DNA of 64,000 bases from JBBQVS01 sp964250805 (GTDB taxonomy: Bacteria > Chloroflexota > Ktedonobacteria > Ktedonobacterales > Ktedonobacteraceae), in assembly GCA_964250805.1 (NCBI GenBank), contig CAXUHG010000008.1, positions 1 to 64,000 on the forward strand, in the 5' to 3' direction. The stretch's first letter is position 1, and the number at the start of each line of letters is the position of its first letter. The notes beneath the pieces were generated by a model. It had not been told where the DNA came from. It was given only the letters and a program-made list of their open reading frames with translations, and did no database searches. A program made the position numbers and the translations under genes. Below, piece by piece: positions 50,945-60,915 of this stretch.

Positions 50945-51952
50945 CTTGCGTACATCTTTGGCAAGAGAGGCTACATGGCGAACAAAGGTGAGATGAATAA
51001 TGGTTCCTTTGCCCACGGTAGACTCGACGCGTAGAGGATGTCTCAGTTCTTGACATGCCTCATGCACAAGATACAGTCCCATTCCCGTTGACTGATGAGA
51101 GATGCGCCCGTTTTCGCCAGTAAAGGATGGATCAAAGATGCGAGGCAAGTCCTGTGGGGGAATCCCAACCCCATGATCACGCACAGTCACCTCAACGGAG
51201 TCATCTTGCACCAATGCGCTCAGGCTAATCTTGGTATGCGTCCCTGCCGAATATTTCACGGCATTGGTAACCACCTGATCCAGAATGAAAGCTAGCCATT
51301 TCTCATCGGAGATGACCTGCAGTTCTCGATCAACCATCACCTCAGGGTAGACGGCATTACGAATGAAGAGCCGCTTATTCTCTCTGAGAACCTCAACAAT
51401 AGTCGTAGAGAGATTGACCGGCTCTACGTGAAAATCACGGTCGAAGGTCTCCAAGCGAGCGGCATACAACGCCATGGTTAGCCCCTTCTGCAAACGCTCC
51501 GCCTCTTCACGAATGCTCTCAAAGCGTGCATCATCCTCATTGTGCGTCATTAGTGAAATCACTGAGAGCGGCGTTTTCATCTGGTGAACCCACTGAGTGA
51601 TAAAGGTGGTCTGCCGCCGCTGCTGTCGCTGGTACTTCAACAAACGCTCTTGATAATACTGGTATTGTGTCAGTAGAAGATCATGTAAGGCTTCCCCAAG
51701 AGGTGTGGTCCCATACTGCTGCGTTGATTCATCAAGCGACTCAAGGGCGGAATTGAGCCGCCGATAGAACGGAAGAAGCGTGTAGTAGCGATACACGAGA
51801 TAGCACAGGAGGACGAACATACACAGCAGCAAGGCGTAGAGAAGCAACCGCCCCTTCTGAAAGCCATCGAGCCAGCAGATGAGAAGAATTAGTCCCACTT
51901 GTAGCAGGTTGACTAGGAACAGAACACGATGATCACGGACAAAAAGTTTCAT
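50930..51952 (-). CDS. BceS-like intramembrane-sensing histidine kinase
   Basis: 340 aa. Two membrane helices (about residues 11-28 and 36-55) are joined by a very short extracellular loop, the hallmark of kinases that sense through a partner ABC transporter. The H box is WVHQMKTPLSVISLM, the N box DQVVTNAVKYSA, and G boxes are RDHGVGIPPQDLPRIFD and STGMGLYLVHEACQ. It overlaps the response regulator gene by 4 nt (ATG inside its end), so they are co-translated. In Bce systems, kinase, regulator and transporter together detect cell-wall-active peptides such as bacitracin; the ligand here is unknown. Confidence 0.92.
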   Translation of the reverse strand: MKLFVRDHRVLFLVNLLQVGLILLICWLDGFQKGRLLLYALLLCMFVLLCYLVYRYYTLLPFYRRLNSALESLDESTQQYGTTPLGEALHDLLLTQYQYYQERLLKYQRQQRRQTTFITQWVHQMKTPLSVISLMTHNEDDARFESIREEAERLQKGLTMALYAARLETFDRDFHVEPVNLSTTIVEVLRENKRLFIRNAVYPEVMVDRELQVISDEKWLAFILDQVVTNAVKYSAGTHTKISLSALVQDDSVEVTVRDHGVGIPPQDLPRIFDPSFTGENGRISHQSTGMGLYLVHEACQELRHPLRVESTVGKGTIIHLTFVRHVASLAKDVRKLTSL

Positions 51953-52650
51953 TCTGTATCACTCCACGTCGTATTGAGGCGATAGCCTGCGCTACGCACT
52001 GTCTCTATGGCATCTTGGAGACCGAGTTCCTGCAACTTTTTGCGGACCCGTGCAATGTTGACGTTTAAGGTATTCTCTTCCACAAAATTCACATCATCCC
52101 ACAAGGTTTCAAGCAAGCGTTCACGGCTCACAACGCGATTGGGCCTTTCCAACAAGCATTCGAGCAAAAGTGCCTCTTTCTTACTCAAAGTGGTTGTTTG
52201 GGAGCCGAAGGTTGCCTGCAAACGTTCAGGATAGAGCAAGAGTCCTGCATGCCCGATAGTACGTTCACTTGTCTGGACCGAGTATTCTCCATAGGCACGG
52301 CGTAAATGACTGCCAACTTTGGCGACGACGACCTCAAAGGAAAAAGGCTTGGTAATATAGTCATCTGCGCCATTTCCCAGGGCCATGACTTGGTCCATCG
52401 TACTTTCGCGAGCCGAAATAAAGAGAATCGGGCACGTCGAAACGGTGCGTATCTGCCGACACCAGTAGAAGCCGTCAAAGTGTGGCAAATTAATATCAAG
52501 CAAGACTAATGCGGGCTGGACATGCTCGAACACGTCAAGCACCTGTGAAAAATCCTGGCAGGTCGCGACCACATAGCCATACTTCTCAAGATGAGATTGT
52601 AACAAGGAGACGATTTTTTGATCGTCTTCGATCAGCAAGATAGGCTGCAT
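51949..52650 (-). CDS. OmpR-family response regulator, BceR-like
   Basis: 233 aa from ATG 52650, where the receiver domain starts (QPILLIEDDQKIVSLLQSHL). An upstream in-frame start at 52749 would add an unusual tail. The phosphoacceptor Asp is in ALVLLDINLPHFDGF, with a conserved Lys in DDYITKPFSFEVV. The C-terminal winged helix is ALLLECLLERPNRVVSRERL and VNIARVRKKLQELG. It is divergent from the intact ABC pair and upstream of the kinase gene. It probably binds the CTTACA...TGTAAG-type elements at 52772 and 50918. Confidence 0.92.
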   Translation of the reverse strand: MQPILLIEDDQKIVSLLQSHLEKYGYVVATCQDFSQVLDVFEHVQPALVLLDINLPHFDGFYWCRQIRTVSTCPILFISARESTMDQVMALGNGADDYITKPFSFEVVVAKVGSHLRRAYGEYSVQTSERTIGHAGLLLYPERLQATFGSQTTTLSKKEALLLECLLERPNRVVSRERLLETLWDDVNFVEENTLNVNIARVRKKLQELGLQDAIETVRSAGYRLNTTWSDTE

Positions 52651-52771
52651 AGTTTTCTCAAGAGACGTAGAACTCCTCCGTCTGCATTCAAACGGGTTTA
52701 CCTCACTAAGATACGCTTTCAAGAAGTCATTATACATTACGCCTCTCACGTTCCTTCATTGCTCTTCCAAC

Positions 52772-52798
52772 CTTACATCTTCGTAAGATTGCTGTAAG
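52772..52798 (+). promoter_or_regulatory. BceR-type operator-like element, copy 2
   Basis: CTTACATCTTCGTAAGA followed by TTGCTGTAAG, in the divergent region between the response regulator and the ABC ATPase genes. It has outer arms CTTACA/TGTAAG and inner arms TCTT/AAGA. A TATGCT -10-like hexamer lies near 52833. The second copy is at 50918-50944. Confidence 0.65.
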
Positions 52799-52965
52799 GA
52801 AAAGCGATAGTTTTACAACTTCTCATCTGCTATGCTTTCAACAGGATGAGAAAGGTGAACAGAACATACAAGCTTTCTGTACGCAAAAACGATTGGACCC
52901 ACCTCTTTTCTCTGTTATCCCTTTATGCAAGACCAATGTAATTTGAAAGGAATACATCACTAGTT

Positions 52966-53730
52966 ATGCTTACCATCACCCATCTCAATAAAATCTATGG
53001 AGGCAAGGTTGCCTATCAGGCACTCTCCGATGTCAACCTAAGCATTCCCCAACGCGAGTTCGTCGGCATTATGGGACCGTCTGGAAGCGGGAAGACCACG
53101 TTGCTCAACCTGGTTGCCACTATCGACACCCCCACATCCGGCCAAATACTTCTCAACAACAACAATCCCTTTACGCTCTCAAAAAACCAGTTAGCGCAGT
53201 TCAGACGCCGCGAGTTAGGCTTCGTCTTTCAAGATTACAACTTGCTCGATACCTTGACGGTCGGCGAAAATATCGTGTTGCCGTTAACACTAGATAAACG
53301 GAGCGTCAAGGAGATGGATGCTAGACTTCAAGCCATCACCCACCAACTGGGCATTCAAGACCTCCTCAATAAACGTACCTATGAAGTCTCAGGTGGACAG
53401 GCGCAGCGAACTGCCATTGCACGCGCCATCATCCATTCCCCCTCACTCCTGCTGGCAGACGAACCCACTGGCAACCTAGACTCAAAAGCGGCACGGGATG
53501 TGATGCACATTATGGCAAGCATCAACCAGAGCAATGGTACCACCATGATGCTCGTAACCCACGATGCGTTGGCTGCCAGCTATTGTCATCGCGTGATTTT
53601 CATTAAAGACGGTCGGTTCTACAACGAGCTTCGCCGAGGAGTCAACCAGCACACCTTTTATCAACACATTGTTGATGTACTCGCCTTATTAGGAGGAAAG
53701 ACTGATGACGTTCTTCCAATTCGCTCGTAA
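52966..53730 (+). CDS. BceA-like ABC transporter ATPase
   Basis: 254 aa with all ATPase motifs: Walker A GPSGSGKTT, Q-loop FVFQDYNLLDTLTV, signature VSGGQAQRTAIARA, Walker B LLLADEPTGNLDS and H-loop LVTHDALAASY. This MacB/BceA-type subunit pairs with the FtsX-like permease encoded immediately downstream with a 26-nt overlap. The ATG follows a purine-rich GAAAGGAAT site. Expression is probably induced by the adjacent two-component system through the operator-like element at 52772. Confidence 0.95.
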   Translation: MLTITHLNKIYGGKVAYQALSDVNLSIPQREFVGIMGPSGSGKTTLLNLVATIDTPTSGQILLNNNNPFTLSKNQLAQFRRRELGFVFQDYNLLDTLTVGENIVLPLTLDKRSVKEMDARLQAITHQLGIQDLLNKRTYEVSGGQAQRTAIARAIIHSPSLLLADEPTGNLDSKAARDVMHIMASINQSNGTTMMLVTHDALAASYCHRVIFIKDGRFYNELRRGVNQHTFYQHIVDVLALLGGKTDDVLPIRS

Positions 53731-55612
53731 CAATGTCCGGCGTAATGCCCGCGCGTACTCCGCATACTTTCTGAGCAGCACCTTTGCTCTTCTGCTCTTC
53801 TTTCTCTATGCGACCCTCGCCGATCATCCCGGCTTACACAAAGGATACGTTGCCCAAAGCGTTATCACAGGCATGCAGGTGGCAGAATACATCATTTTTG
53901 TCTTCTCCTTCTTCTCGATCCTCTACTCAATGGGATCGTTTCTACGAGGACGCAATAAGGAATTCGGTCTACTCACGATCCTGGGCATCTCAAATCAGCA
54001 ATTAATCGAGATGGTTTTCCTGGAAAATATGCTAATGGGACTTGCAGCCATCGCGGTCGGTATTGGAATTGGTCTCATCGGTTCAAAGTTGTTTCTGATG
54101 CTTGGCTCAAGCATCCTTGATATTCCAGCCTTACCATTCTACATACCAACTCAAGCACTGATTGTAACCACGGTCGCGTTTCTCATGCTCTTCATCTTGG
54201 TGTCCAGTGTCACAGCCCTCTTCATCCGTCGTACAACGGTGCAGACCCTACTCAAAGGGAGTCAGCGACCCAAACAAGAGCCACGAGCCTCTCTTCTACT
54301 CTCGGTTTTGGCCTTGGTACTGCTCATCGTGGCGTATGTGGTGGCCTTGACAGACCGTCAATTAGCTGCTGATGCGACAGGAACCGTACCGATCTTCATT
54401 CTCGTACTTACCGCTGTTGGCACGTACTTGCTCTACACACAACTGAGTGTCTTTCTTCTTCGAGTGATTAAGAAGAGAAGGAATTATTCCTGGCGTGGGA
54501 CGCATCTGATTTGGCTTTCTGATTTGGCATATCACCTGAAAGATAATGCACGCCTGTTCTTTGCGGTGGCGATGCTCTTGAGTGTTGCATTTACCGCAAC
54601 GAGTCTCCTAGCGGTCGAGAAGGCACGAGAGAGTCTGAATACAGATCCCTTTGCCTTTACCTTCACGTTTTACCAGCGCAATCCCACTATTGAGCAGCCT
54701 ACAGAAGCCATGCTAGAACAGACGCTAAAAAGCCATCATTTGACGTACACAACGGTACAGGAACCCTTCGTCACACAGGTACAGAACAAAACCCAGGATC
54801 GACTTTTGCTGATGAGCATAACCAGTTATAATCATCTGGCAGCAGTGGCGCAAATACAACCATTGTCTGTCCGACTAGGAGAGGCTGTGACCTTTGCCAA
54901 AGACCTACCAAGTACCATTCCTAATGGACAGGGCAAAGGACAACTCCGTGTTGTGCAGTCAAAGCTGCCAACTGCGTTTAACCAAGATTCAATCAAAGAC
55001 CTGTTGGTCGTCACAGATCAAGACTACCAGCAGCAACATGCCCCCATACACGGTCTCTACGTTGGCTACATGATGTCAGACTGGAAAGCGACCACAAACC
55101 TTTCTCTTGGTTTGGTAGATAGAGTAATCGAGATTATTGACACGAAAGTATTCAGCCATCCAGGGTATAACCAACTGGATGTCTTTACCTTCACGTCGCA
55201 CGCATTAGATTACCTCACACAGTATCAACTGCCGAATGTGCTTCTCTTTATTGGCCTTTTCACTGCGATCATCTTCCTGATCGCGTCCTGTAGCTTTCTC
55301 TACTTCCGGCTCTACACCATCCTGAACGAGAACAAAGAACAGTATAGAGCCATTGCAAAAATTGGCCTCATGGAGACCGAAATGAGAACAAGTATGACGA
55401 TCCAGGTGGCAGTCTTGTTTTTTGCTCCATTTCTGATGGCGGTCCTCAATACTATCTGTGCCATGGTCGCGGTGCAGAATAATATATCCGCTGGTACACA
55501 GGTCCTGTTGCCAACAGTGGAAACGATAGGCTTTTTTCTGGTAATTCAAGTCATGTACTTCTCTATTGTCCGCGTGCAATACCTGCACCAAGTGAAACAA
55601 GCACTGGTCTAA
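53705..55612 (+). CDS. BceB-like FtsX-family ABC permease
   Basis: 635 aa, ten expected membrane helices with a large extracellular segment at about residues 295-490, partner of the ATPase encoded upstream. AGGAGG lies 8 nt before ATG. It is a close paralogue of the permease at 48739: the first 27 residues and blocks such as SMGSFLRGRNKEFGLLT and the helix before LYFRLYTILNENKEQ are almost the same, while the extracellular segments differ, so the two probably recognise different peptides. The usual role is removing or shielding against cell-envelope antimicrobial peptides and signalling to the linked kinase. Confidence 0.93.
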   Translation: MTFFQFARNNVRRNARAYSAYFLSSTFALLLFFLYATLADHPGLHKGYVAQSVITGMQVAEYIIFVFSFFSILYSMGSFLRGRNKEFGLLTILGISNQQLIEMVFLENMLMGLAAIAVGIGIGLIGSKLFLMLGSSILDIPALPFYIPTQALIVTTVAFLMLFILVSSVTALFIRRTTVQTLLKGSQRPKQEPRASLLLSVLALVLLIVAYVVALTDRQLAADATGTVPIFILVLTAVGTYLLYTQLSVFLLRVIKKRRNYSWRGTHLIWLSDLAYHLKDNARLFFAVAMLLSVAFTATSLLAVEKARESLNTDPFAFTFTFYQRNPTIEQPTEAMLEQTLKSHHLTYTTVQEPFVTQVQNKTQDRLLLMSITSYNHLAAVAQIQPLSVRLGEAVTFAKDLPSTIPNGQGKGQLRVVQSKLPTAFNQDSIKDLLVVTDQDYQQQHAPIHGLYVGYMMSDWKATTNLSLGLVDRVIEIIDTKVFSHPGYNQLDVFTFTSHALDYLTQYQLPNVLLFIGLFTAIIFLIASCSFLYFRLYTILNENKEQYRAIAKIGLMETEMRTSMTIQVAVLFFAPFLMAVLNTICAMVAVQNNISAGTQVLLPTVETIGFFLVIQVMYFSIVRVQYLHQVKQALV

Positions 55613-55864
55613 ATGCGGTTTTGGGGCAGAGTCTTCTTTATGAGTCATCTTGGGACTGTGAAACTACAGATTGTTCTACATCATCAGCATACGGTCGAAG
55701 CTAGTTTCACATTGCTTATACGTTTCTGGTTCTCCTCTCTTGAAGCAGAGCCTGAACGATCAAACACCTCTATAGATGGGGGCAGCACATCCCAGGCACT
55801 GTTGTCCAGCCGGGAACTCTTGCTATCCCTGGATCAACGATCTCTTTGAGAAGGAAAAAGAAAG
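55613..55864. other. short intergenic region
   Basis: 252 bp between the permease and a small membrane protein gene; no gene or clear regulatory element was seen. Confidence 0.4.
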
Positions 55865-56170
55865 ATGAAAACACGAGAGAGCGTACTTGCATATGCTGTC
55901 TATGCGGTGGAGGCGATCAGTTTGATAGTGGGCATTGGACTTGTCGCTCTTGGCGGTTACCAAGAGATGACATATGGCATTGCGGTTCTCTGTGTTGTCA
56001 TAGGAGTGTTCTTGTTCCTCTACGGTCATGTACGTGCGACGAACCTCCAGCAGGAAGCACTCCATTCAACGGATCGTTTCACTCCACCAAGCCAATTTTT
56101 CTCACTCGGATGGGGGATGGTGGCTCTATCCCTCATCCTGCTTGCCATCAACGTGTTCTGGCAATGCTAA
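55865..56170 (+). CDS. 101-aa three-helix membrane protein
   Basis: GAAGGAAAAAG precedes ATG at good distance. Three hydrophobic helices are seen at about residues 7-29, 37-56 and 79-99, with a polar loop LQQEALHSTDRFTPPSQF between the last two. It follows the Bce-type transporter on the same strand by 250 bp and may be induced with it, but no family is recognised. A strong hairpin follows its stop. Confidence 0.65.
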   Translation: MKTRESVLAYAVYAVEAISLIVGIGLVALGGYQEMTYGIAVLCVVIGVFLFLYGHVRATNLQQEALHSTDRFTPPSQFFSLGWGMVALSLILLAINVFWQC

Positions 56171-56194
56171 AGTAAGAATTATTAAGAAGGGAAC

Positions 56195-56243
56195 AATTGA
56201 CACACACGCGCGAGGCGAAGAGCTAGGTGCGTGTGTGTCAATT
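56195..56243. terminator. bidirectional hairpin between convergent genes
   Basis: A perfect 15-bp inverted repeat AATTGACACACACGC (56195-56209) and GCGTGTGTGTCAATT (56229-56243) with a 19-nt loop. It lies between the stops of the small membrane protein (56170) and the GH78 gene (56255) and probably ends transcription in both directions. Confidence 0.75.
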
Positions 56244-56254
56244 ATCGCTTGCTA

Positions 56255-59049
56255 CTACTGGTAGTAACAGGCCTTCACAACTCCTGAATTTGGATCGCCG
56301 AAGACACTGTTGTTACAGGGTGTTCCATTGGTAAAGCTCCCATAGAAGTATTCTCCATTGGCACCATAGGCGACTTCACGTCTACCAGTGAAAGAACACG
56401 TGTTGTTTTCGGCGGAACATAAGCTCCACGTCACTGTATTAGCAGGTGGTGCAACCAGATAACAGGCTTTGACCGTCCCGAATAATGGATCACCAAAGGC
56501 CGCAGTGTTACAGTTCGTTCCATTGGTCTCAGTCGCATAATTGTACGAGCCATTCGNNNNNNNNNNNNNNNNNNNNNNNNNNNNNNNNNNNNNNNNNNNN
56601 NNNNNNNNNNNNNNNNNNNNNNNNNNNNNNNNNNNNNNNNNNNNNNNNNNNNNNNNGCAGTGTTACAGTTCGTTCCATTGGTCTCAGTCGCATAATTGTA
56701 CGAGCCATTCGTGCCAAAGGCTATGGTCATTGTTCCGAGAAAAGAACATGTCGCGTTCTCGATTGCGCATTTGGCCCATACGTTGGTAGACGGAGGAGTT
56801 CCCTCTATATAGCAAGCTTTAGCAGTTCCAAGCAGCGGATCACCAAAGACGGCATTGGTACAGGCTGTTCCATTGGTCTCAGTCGCATAATTGTACGAGC
56901 CATTCGCGCCAAAGGCTACGGTCATTGGTCCACTAAATGTACACGTTCCGTTCTCGACGGCGCACTGTGTCCATGTGCCAGGCAGAGGTTGGCTAGTGGT
57001 GTTTGTAGCTGGGTAACTGAAGGTGTAGGTGCCAGGCTGTACGCCGCGAAAGTAAATGTAATTAGTATCTTGATCGGCACTGACAATGCCGCTGGTTCCT
57101 ACAAAGGAACTCCCGTTCCAAGCGGTCACTCCATTGATAGTTACTACATGGCTCTGCCCAAAGCGAGGTACTGCAATGACGCCTGTTGAACCGTTATTTG
57201 TGGAGGAATCAACCAGCATGGTAAAATTTCCACTCGTGCTGTGGTCATAACTGACATGCAACGTCTTCCCTGAGGCGACGGTGAGTGTGCCCTCCACATG
57301 CGTTAAATTAGCTGCATGTGGGATAACCTGGTAGTTCTGACCGGCGGCTGTGGTAGGTGAGACGCCAAGTACATATTGTGTCAGAGCACTGGTGGGTCCC
57401 GTGGACCATCCGTGAGCTAGACTGGTAAAGGAACTACCGTAGCCAAAGGCGCCACTGGCGGTATAACCTTCCCAGAAGGTGCTACCAGTGCCAATGCTAG
57501 CATTGAGCATGTAGCCCCACTCTCGTTTGATGAGATCGATAGCACTTCCATCGTCGTCAGCCGCGAAGTGAGCGTACACCTCCATCGAACCGGCAAACGG
57601 CGAGATGTTGTTATTCCATTCTGGTGTGACTGCACCCAGATTATTCCAGTTATTATGCAGCGTATTGACGATACTTTGGGCCTGTGCGGTCGAGGAAACA
57701 ACATTGTACCAAACCGCCAGCGAATTGCCATCTTGGGGATACAGCGTGCTGGTTGGATTATCCTTGTAGGCTCCAACTGAAGCATCCCACAGCAGTGTGT
57801 TAATCTGGGTCTTCAAATTCGCAGCCTTACTGCTATAGTTGCTTGCCAAAGAATCGTTGCCCTCGACCTGGGCTAGCGTTGCACCCGTAGTTAACACTTC
57901 ATACAACAAAACATTAGCCTCAATATTTTCACCCCCTTGGTCGTTTCGCGCCCAGTCGTTGGTGTCGGTGACATTCATAAGTCCGTTGCTATCGATTTTG
58001 CCGATGCTATAGTTCACACCTTGCTGATACTGGGACCAGATGCCGTCTAACCAGCTTTTATCCGCCGAGTAGAGATAGTAACTGGCTGTACCGACCAGCG
58101 TCCACATGTGGTACGTATCGGAACCAGTGAAATTGAACTCTGGTCCAGAATAAGGAAGTTCACCAGTCGAGACATTTTGATGCTGATAGATTGTAGTCAA
58201 TGAATTCCTGGTTGCGACCAGATCGTCGGTACTGACATATTCGGTGGGCAAAGAAACGCCCATGTCTCCGGGCCAGACGGTACGATCACGCTTGGCTCCA
58301 TCGGTTAGCACCTCACTCCCTACTCCAATTGTTCCATTGTTTTCCCAACCGGATGACGGTGCAGGCCAAACACGGCCTTGTGTCGGGCTGATAGTGTCCA
58401 ACTGTACTGTATAGGCTCCAGCATACCAGATTTTGTTGAGTAGACTGTCATTCGAGTAAAAGTAATTGGGATAGGCCGCAGGATTACTCATGCCTGGCTC
58501 AGCGGTAAAATTGAGCGAAACGCCATTGATATCGACCCAACCAGAGGAATTAAGAAAGAGCGTCAGGTAGCGGAAACCTCCGCGGAGTTTATCACTCGGC
58601 ATCGTATACGAACCTGCACCAGCGACAGTCGCGTAGATGGCTCCATCTGCACCCCCACCACTGGAAGCATCACTGTTCGTACCAATGTTGTTCGATGATT
58701 CGCTAAAGGCCAGACCCACACTCTGGCTGTTGTCACTCGACCCAGCGAACGTGAGCGTCACGATGCCGCCAACCTCTTTCCCAAAGTCCACAGTGATATA
58801 TGAGCTATTCCCACTTAATCGTGTAGATTGCCCCGAGAGGAGGTTAGTTGGATTGCTGACAGTGCCAGAGGTGGTGTAAATGGAGTTTGGTGCCAGTGTT
58901 CGGGTCGTGGGAGAATAGTTGTAGGCATCTCCAGGCGTGGTTGCTGCGGCTGCATGTATGAGCGAAGTGTTGTTCTGGTACTGAGTAAGCAGTACTCCAC
59001 TACAGAGGCAGAGATTCAAAATAAGCGCAAAGAGGAAAGTACGTTTCAT
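56255..59049 (-). CDS. secreted GH78-like alpha-L-rhamnosidase with C-terminal Cys-rich repeats (interrupted by assembly gap)
   Basis: ATG 59049 has AAAGGAG 9 nt upstream and opens a signal peptide (RTFLFALILNLCLCSGVLLT, then AAAA). A beta-sandwich with YITVDFGKEVGGIVTLTF precedes the (alpha/alpha)6 barrel: DISPTQGR-type DTISPTQGRVWPAP, DGAKRDRTVWPGDMG, DTNDWARNDQGGEN and GSTFWEGYTASGAFGYG, as in GH78. The C-terminus has at least four copies of a roughly 60-residue module (WxxCAxENxTCxF, AFGANGSYNYATETNGTxC, VFGDPLxGxxKACY). The 100-N gap at 56557-56656 falls inside these repeats. The frame after the gap differs from that before it, but reading resumes cleanly to TAG at 56255, so the true gap is not 100 bp. 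It releases rhamnose for the adjacent rha operon. Confidence 0.85.
56557..56656. other. assembly gap (100 N)
   Basis: Exactly 100 N, probably a placeholder. About 55 bp immediately left and right are identical (the block from GCAGTGTTACAG to GAGCCATTCG), because the gap lies in tandem repeats of the rhamnosidase gene. Confidence 0.95.
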
Positions 59050-59220
59050 TGGACTGTTACTCCTTTGTTTAGCTTTATGCAAGAGGACACTAGTAATGTG
59101 ACGACAGTAGCAAATGAATAGGCGTCTATATTCTTGCCTGGACTGCTGTATGATATCCGTGCAAAAGAAGGTCCACGCCAAGAACAACCTGTGGATTGAG
59201 CAATAAACCTCCTTCTTCCC

Positions 59221-59345
59221 TTAGCTCGTGTTGTAATGTATTTGTCCACAACAGGTCTGAACCCTGGAAAGTCCACAGCGTGACCTAGCTGCTCCAACAC
59301 TTGTATCGTGGCAATCCCCACCGTAGGAAAGAGCATGACCCGCAT
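59221..59345 (-). pseudogene. lutA: lutA (lactate utilisation Fe-S protein) remnant
   Basis: ATG 59345, with AAGGA 8 nt upstream, begins MRVMLFPTVGIATIQVLEQL and continues GHAVDFPG, matching the N-terminus of LutA/YkgE-type CCG-domain proteins with a deletion after MRVMLF. Shifting frame after DFPG gives QTCCGQIHYNTS, the diagnostic TCCGQ motif, then a stop at 59221. So a deletion, a frameshift and a nonsense change are present. An intact enzyme would oxidise the L-lactate formed from rhamnose via lactaldehyde, which explains its place after rhaB. Confidence 0.8.
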
Positions 59346-59366
59346 CGACTGATCCTTTTAAGAAGC

Positions 59367-60839
59367 TCACGTCGCGTGCATCGCGCTAAAGCGAGACGAC
59401 GCTTCGCTCCACTTCGCAAGCTGAGCAGTTTGTGGTAAAAAGACGTGTGTGGAGACGTGCTGTGCCACAGTACGCACCTCCTTCAGCGTGTGTAGTTCTC
59501 CCAGACCTACCAACTGCATCAAAGCATTGCCTCGTGCTGTCGCTTCGTAGGGACCGGCGATTACGGGTATGCCGAGCGCGTCAGCCAGCCACTGATTGAG
59601 TCGTGCGTTGCGTGCCCCACCTCCCAGGACATGCACTTCCTTAACCATAGTTCCGATCAAGATGTGTAGCTGACGAAACACCTCGCAGTAGCGCAATACT
59701 AAGCTTTCCATAATACAGCGCGCGAAAGCCGCGGGTGCCGAAAGTGGTGCGTGTCCACGTTCTCGCAGCGAGTTGTTAATCGCAGTTGGCATGTCATCAG
59801 GCGCGAGGAAGCGTCCATCATCTGGATCGATGAGGACTGCAAATGCTGGGACGGCATCGACATCTGCCAACAACGTTTCGTAGTCGGTTCTATGACCGGC
59901 CAATGCAAAGCTTCGTTGACACTCTTGCAGGAGCCACATCCCCATCACATTCTTGAGAAAACGAGTGGTGCCAAAGACACCACCCTCATTCGTGAAATTT
60001 GCGTCGCACGCCTCGGCAGTCATCACTGGCTGATGCAGTTCGACGCCAACCAATGACCACGTCCCGGAACTGATATAGCCCCAACTGTTCGATGAAGCAG
60101 GCGTCGCCGCAATTGCTGAACCAGTATCGTGCGTGGCTGGGGCAATCACTTGTGCTGCTCCTAGATCGCTGTGCCATGCGGGAACAACCTTGCCGAGGAC
60201 GGTGCCTGCCTCGACTACTTGCGGGAAGAGCGTGGCAGGAAAGGCGAGTTGATCGAGTAGGTCCGTCGCCCATGTTTCGGCAAGAGGGTCCCAGCACTGT
60301 GTTGTAGTCGCATTAGTGTACTCGGACGTAAGCGACCCACATAGCCAGCTATGCAGCAGATCAGGGATCATCAACAACCGAGACGTATCACTGAACGCAT
60401 CCGGTTGCATCTGCTTGTGTGCATACAGTTGGAAGAGCGTATTAAAGGGTTGAAACTGGATACCCGTGCGCTGATACAGTATCTCACGCGGAACGTGTGC
60501 GAAGACTTGCTCCATTATGCCATCTGTGCGAGAGTCGCGATACTGGAACGGTATCCCATGCAGGAAGCCACGTGCATCCACAAGACCATAATCGACTCCC
60601 CAGGTGTCAACACCAATACTTTCAAGCACTCCAGCGCATGCTCGTGCTTTACGCAGTCCCATGAGCGTTTCATCCCACAGACTCAGAATATTCCAGAAGT
60701 GGTGTCCACGCACCCCCACCGACTGGTTGGAAAATCGATGCACCTCTTCGAGCGTCACTTGTCGCCCATCAAAGGAAGCGAGCAGTACGCGTCCACTACT
60801 GGCACCCAAATCTACAGTCGCCATTGTACGTGTCTTCAT
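59367..60839 (-). CDS. rhaB: rhamnulokinase
   Basis: 490 aa from ATG 60839 (AAGGA 8 nt upstream; an in-frame start at 60953 would overlap the previous gene). FGGY-type sugar kinase: phosphate-binding MATVDLGASSGRVLLASFDG, DTWGVDYGLVDARG, the adenosine-side YISSGTWSLVGVEL, and VHVLGGGARNARLNQWLADA with PVIAGPYEATARGNALMQ. These match RhaB, which makes L-rhamnulose 1-phosphate. It follows the aldolase/dehydrogenase gene in the minus-strand rhamnose operon, with 76 bp between them. Confidence 0.94.
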   Translation of the reverse strand: MKTRTMATVDLGASSGRVLLASFDGRQVTLEEVHRFSNQSVGVRGHHFWNILSLWDETLMGLRKARACAGVLESIGVDTWGVDYGLVDARGFLHGIPFQYRDSRTDGIMEQVFAHVPREILYQRTGIQFQPFNTLFQLYAHKQMQPDAFSDTSRLLMIPDLLHSWLCGSLTSEYTNATTTQCWDPLAETWATDLLDQLAFPATLFPQVVEAGTVLGKVVPAWHSDLGAAQVIAPATHDTGSAIAATPASSNSWGYISSGTWSLVGVELHQPVMTAEACDANFTNEGGVFGTTRFLKNVMGMWLLQECQRSFALAGHRTDYETLLADVDAVPAFAVLIDPDDGRFLAPDDMPTAINNSLRERGHAPLSAPAAFARCIMESLVLRYCEVFRQLHILIGTMVKEVHVLGGGARNARLNQWLADALGIPVIAGPYEATARGNALMQLVGLGELHTLKEVRTVAQHVSTHVFLPQTAQLAKWSEASSRFSAMHAT

Positions 60840-60915
60840 TGCACTGTCCTTTCTACACAACTGAGTTACTTGAACACAACGAGAAGGAGCGTTGACCTGA
60901 AGAAAAATTCCTTCC

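Noticed and set aside
56485..57189. Plus-strand open frame through the N gap
   Set aside because: It exists only because N bases contain no stops and because the repeat region of the rhamnosidase gene is open in antisense.
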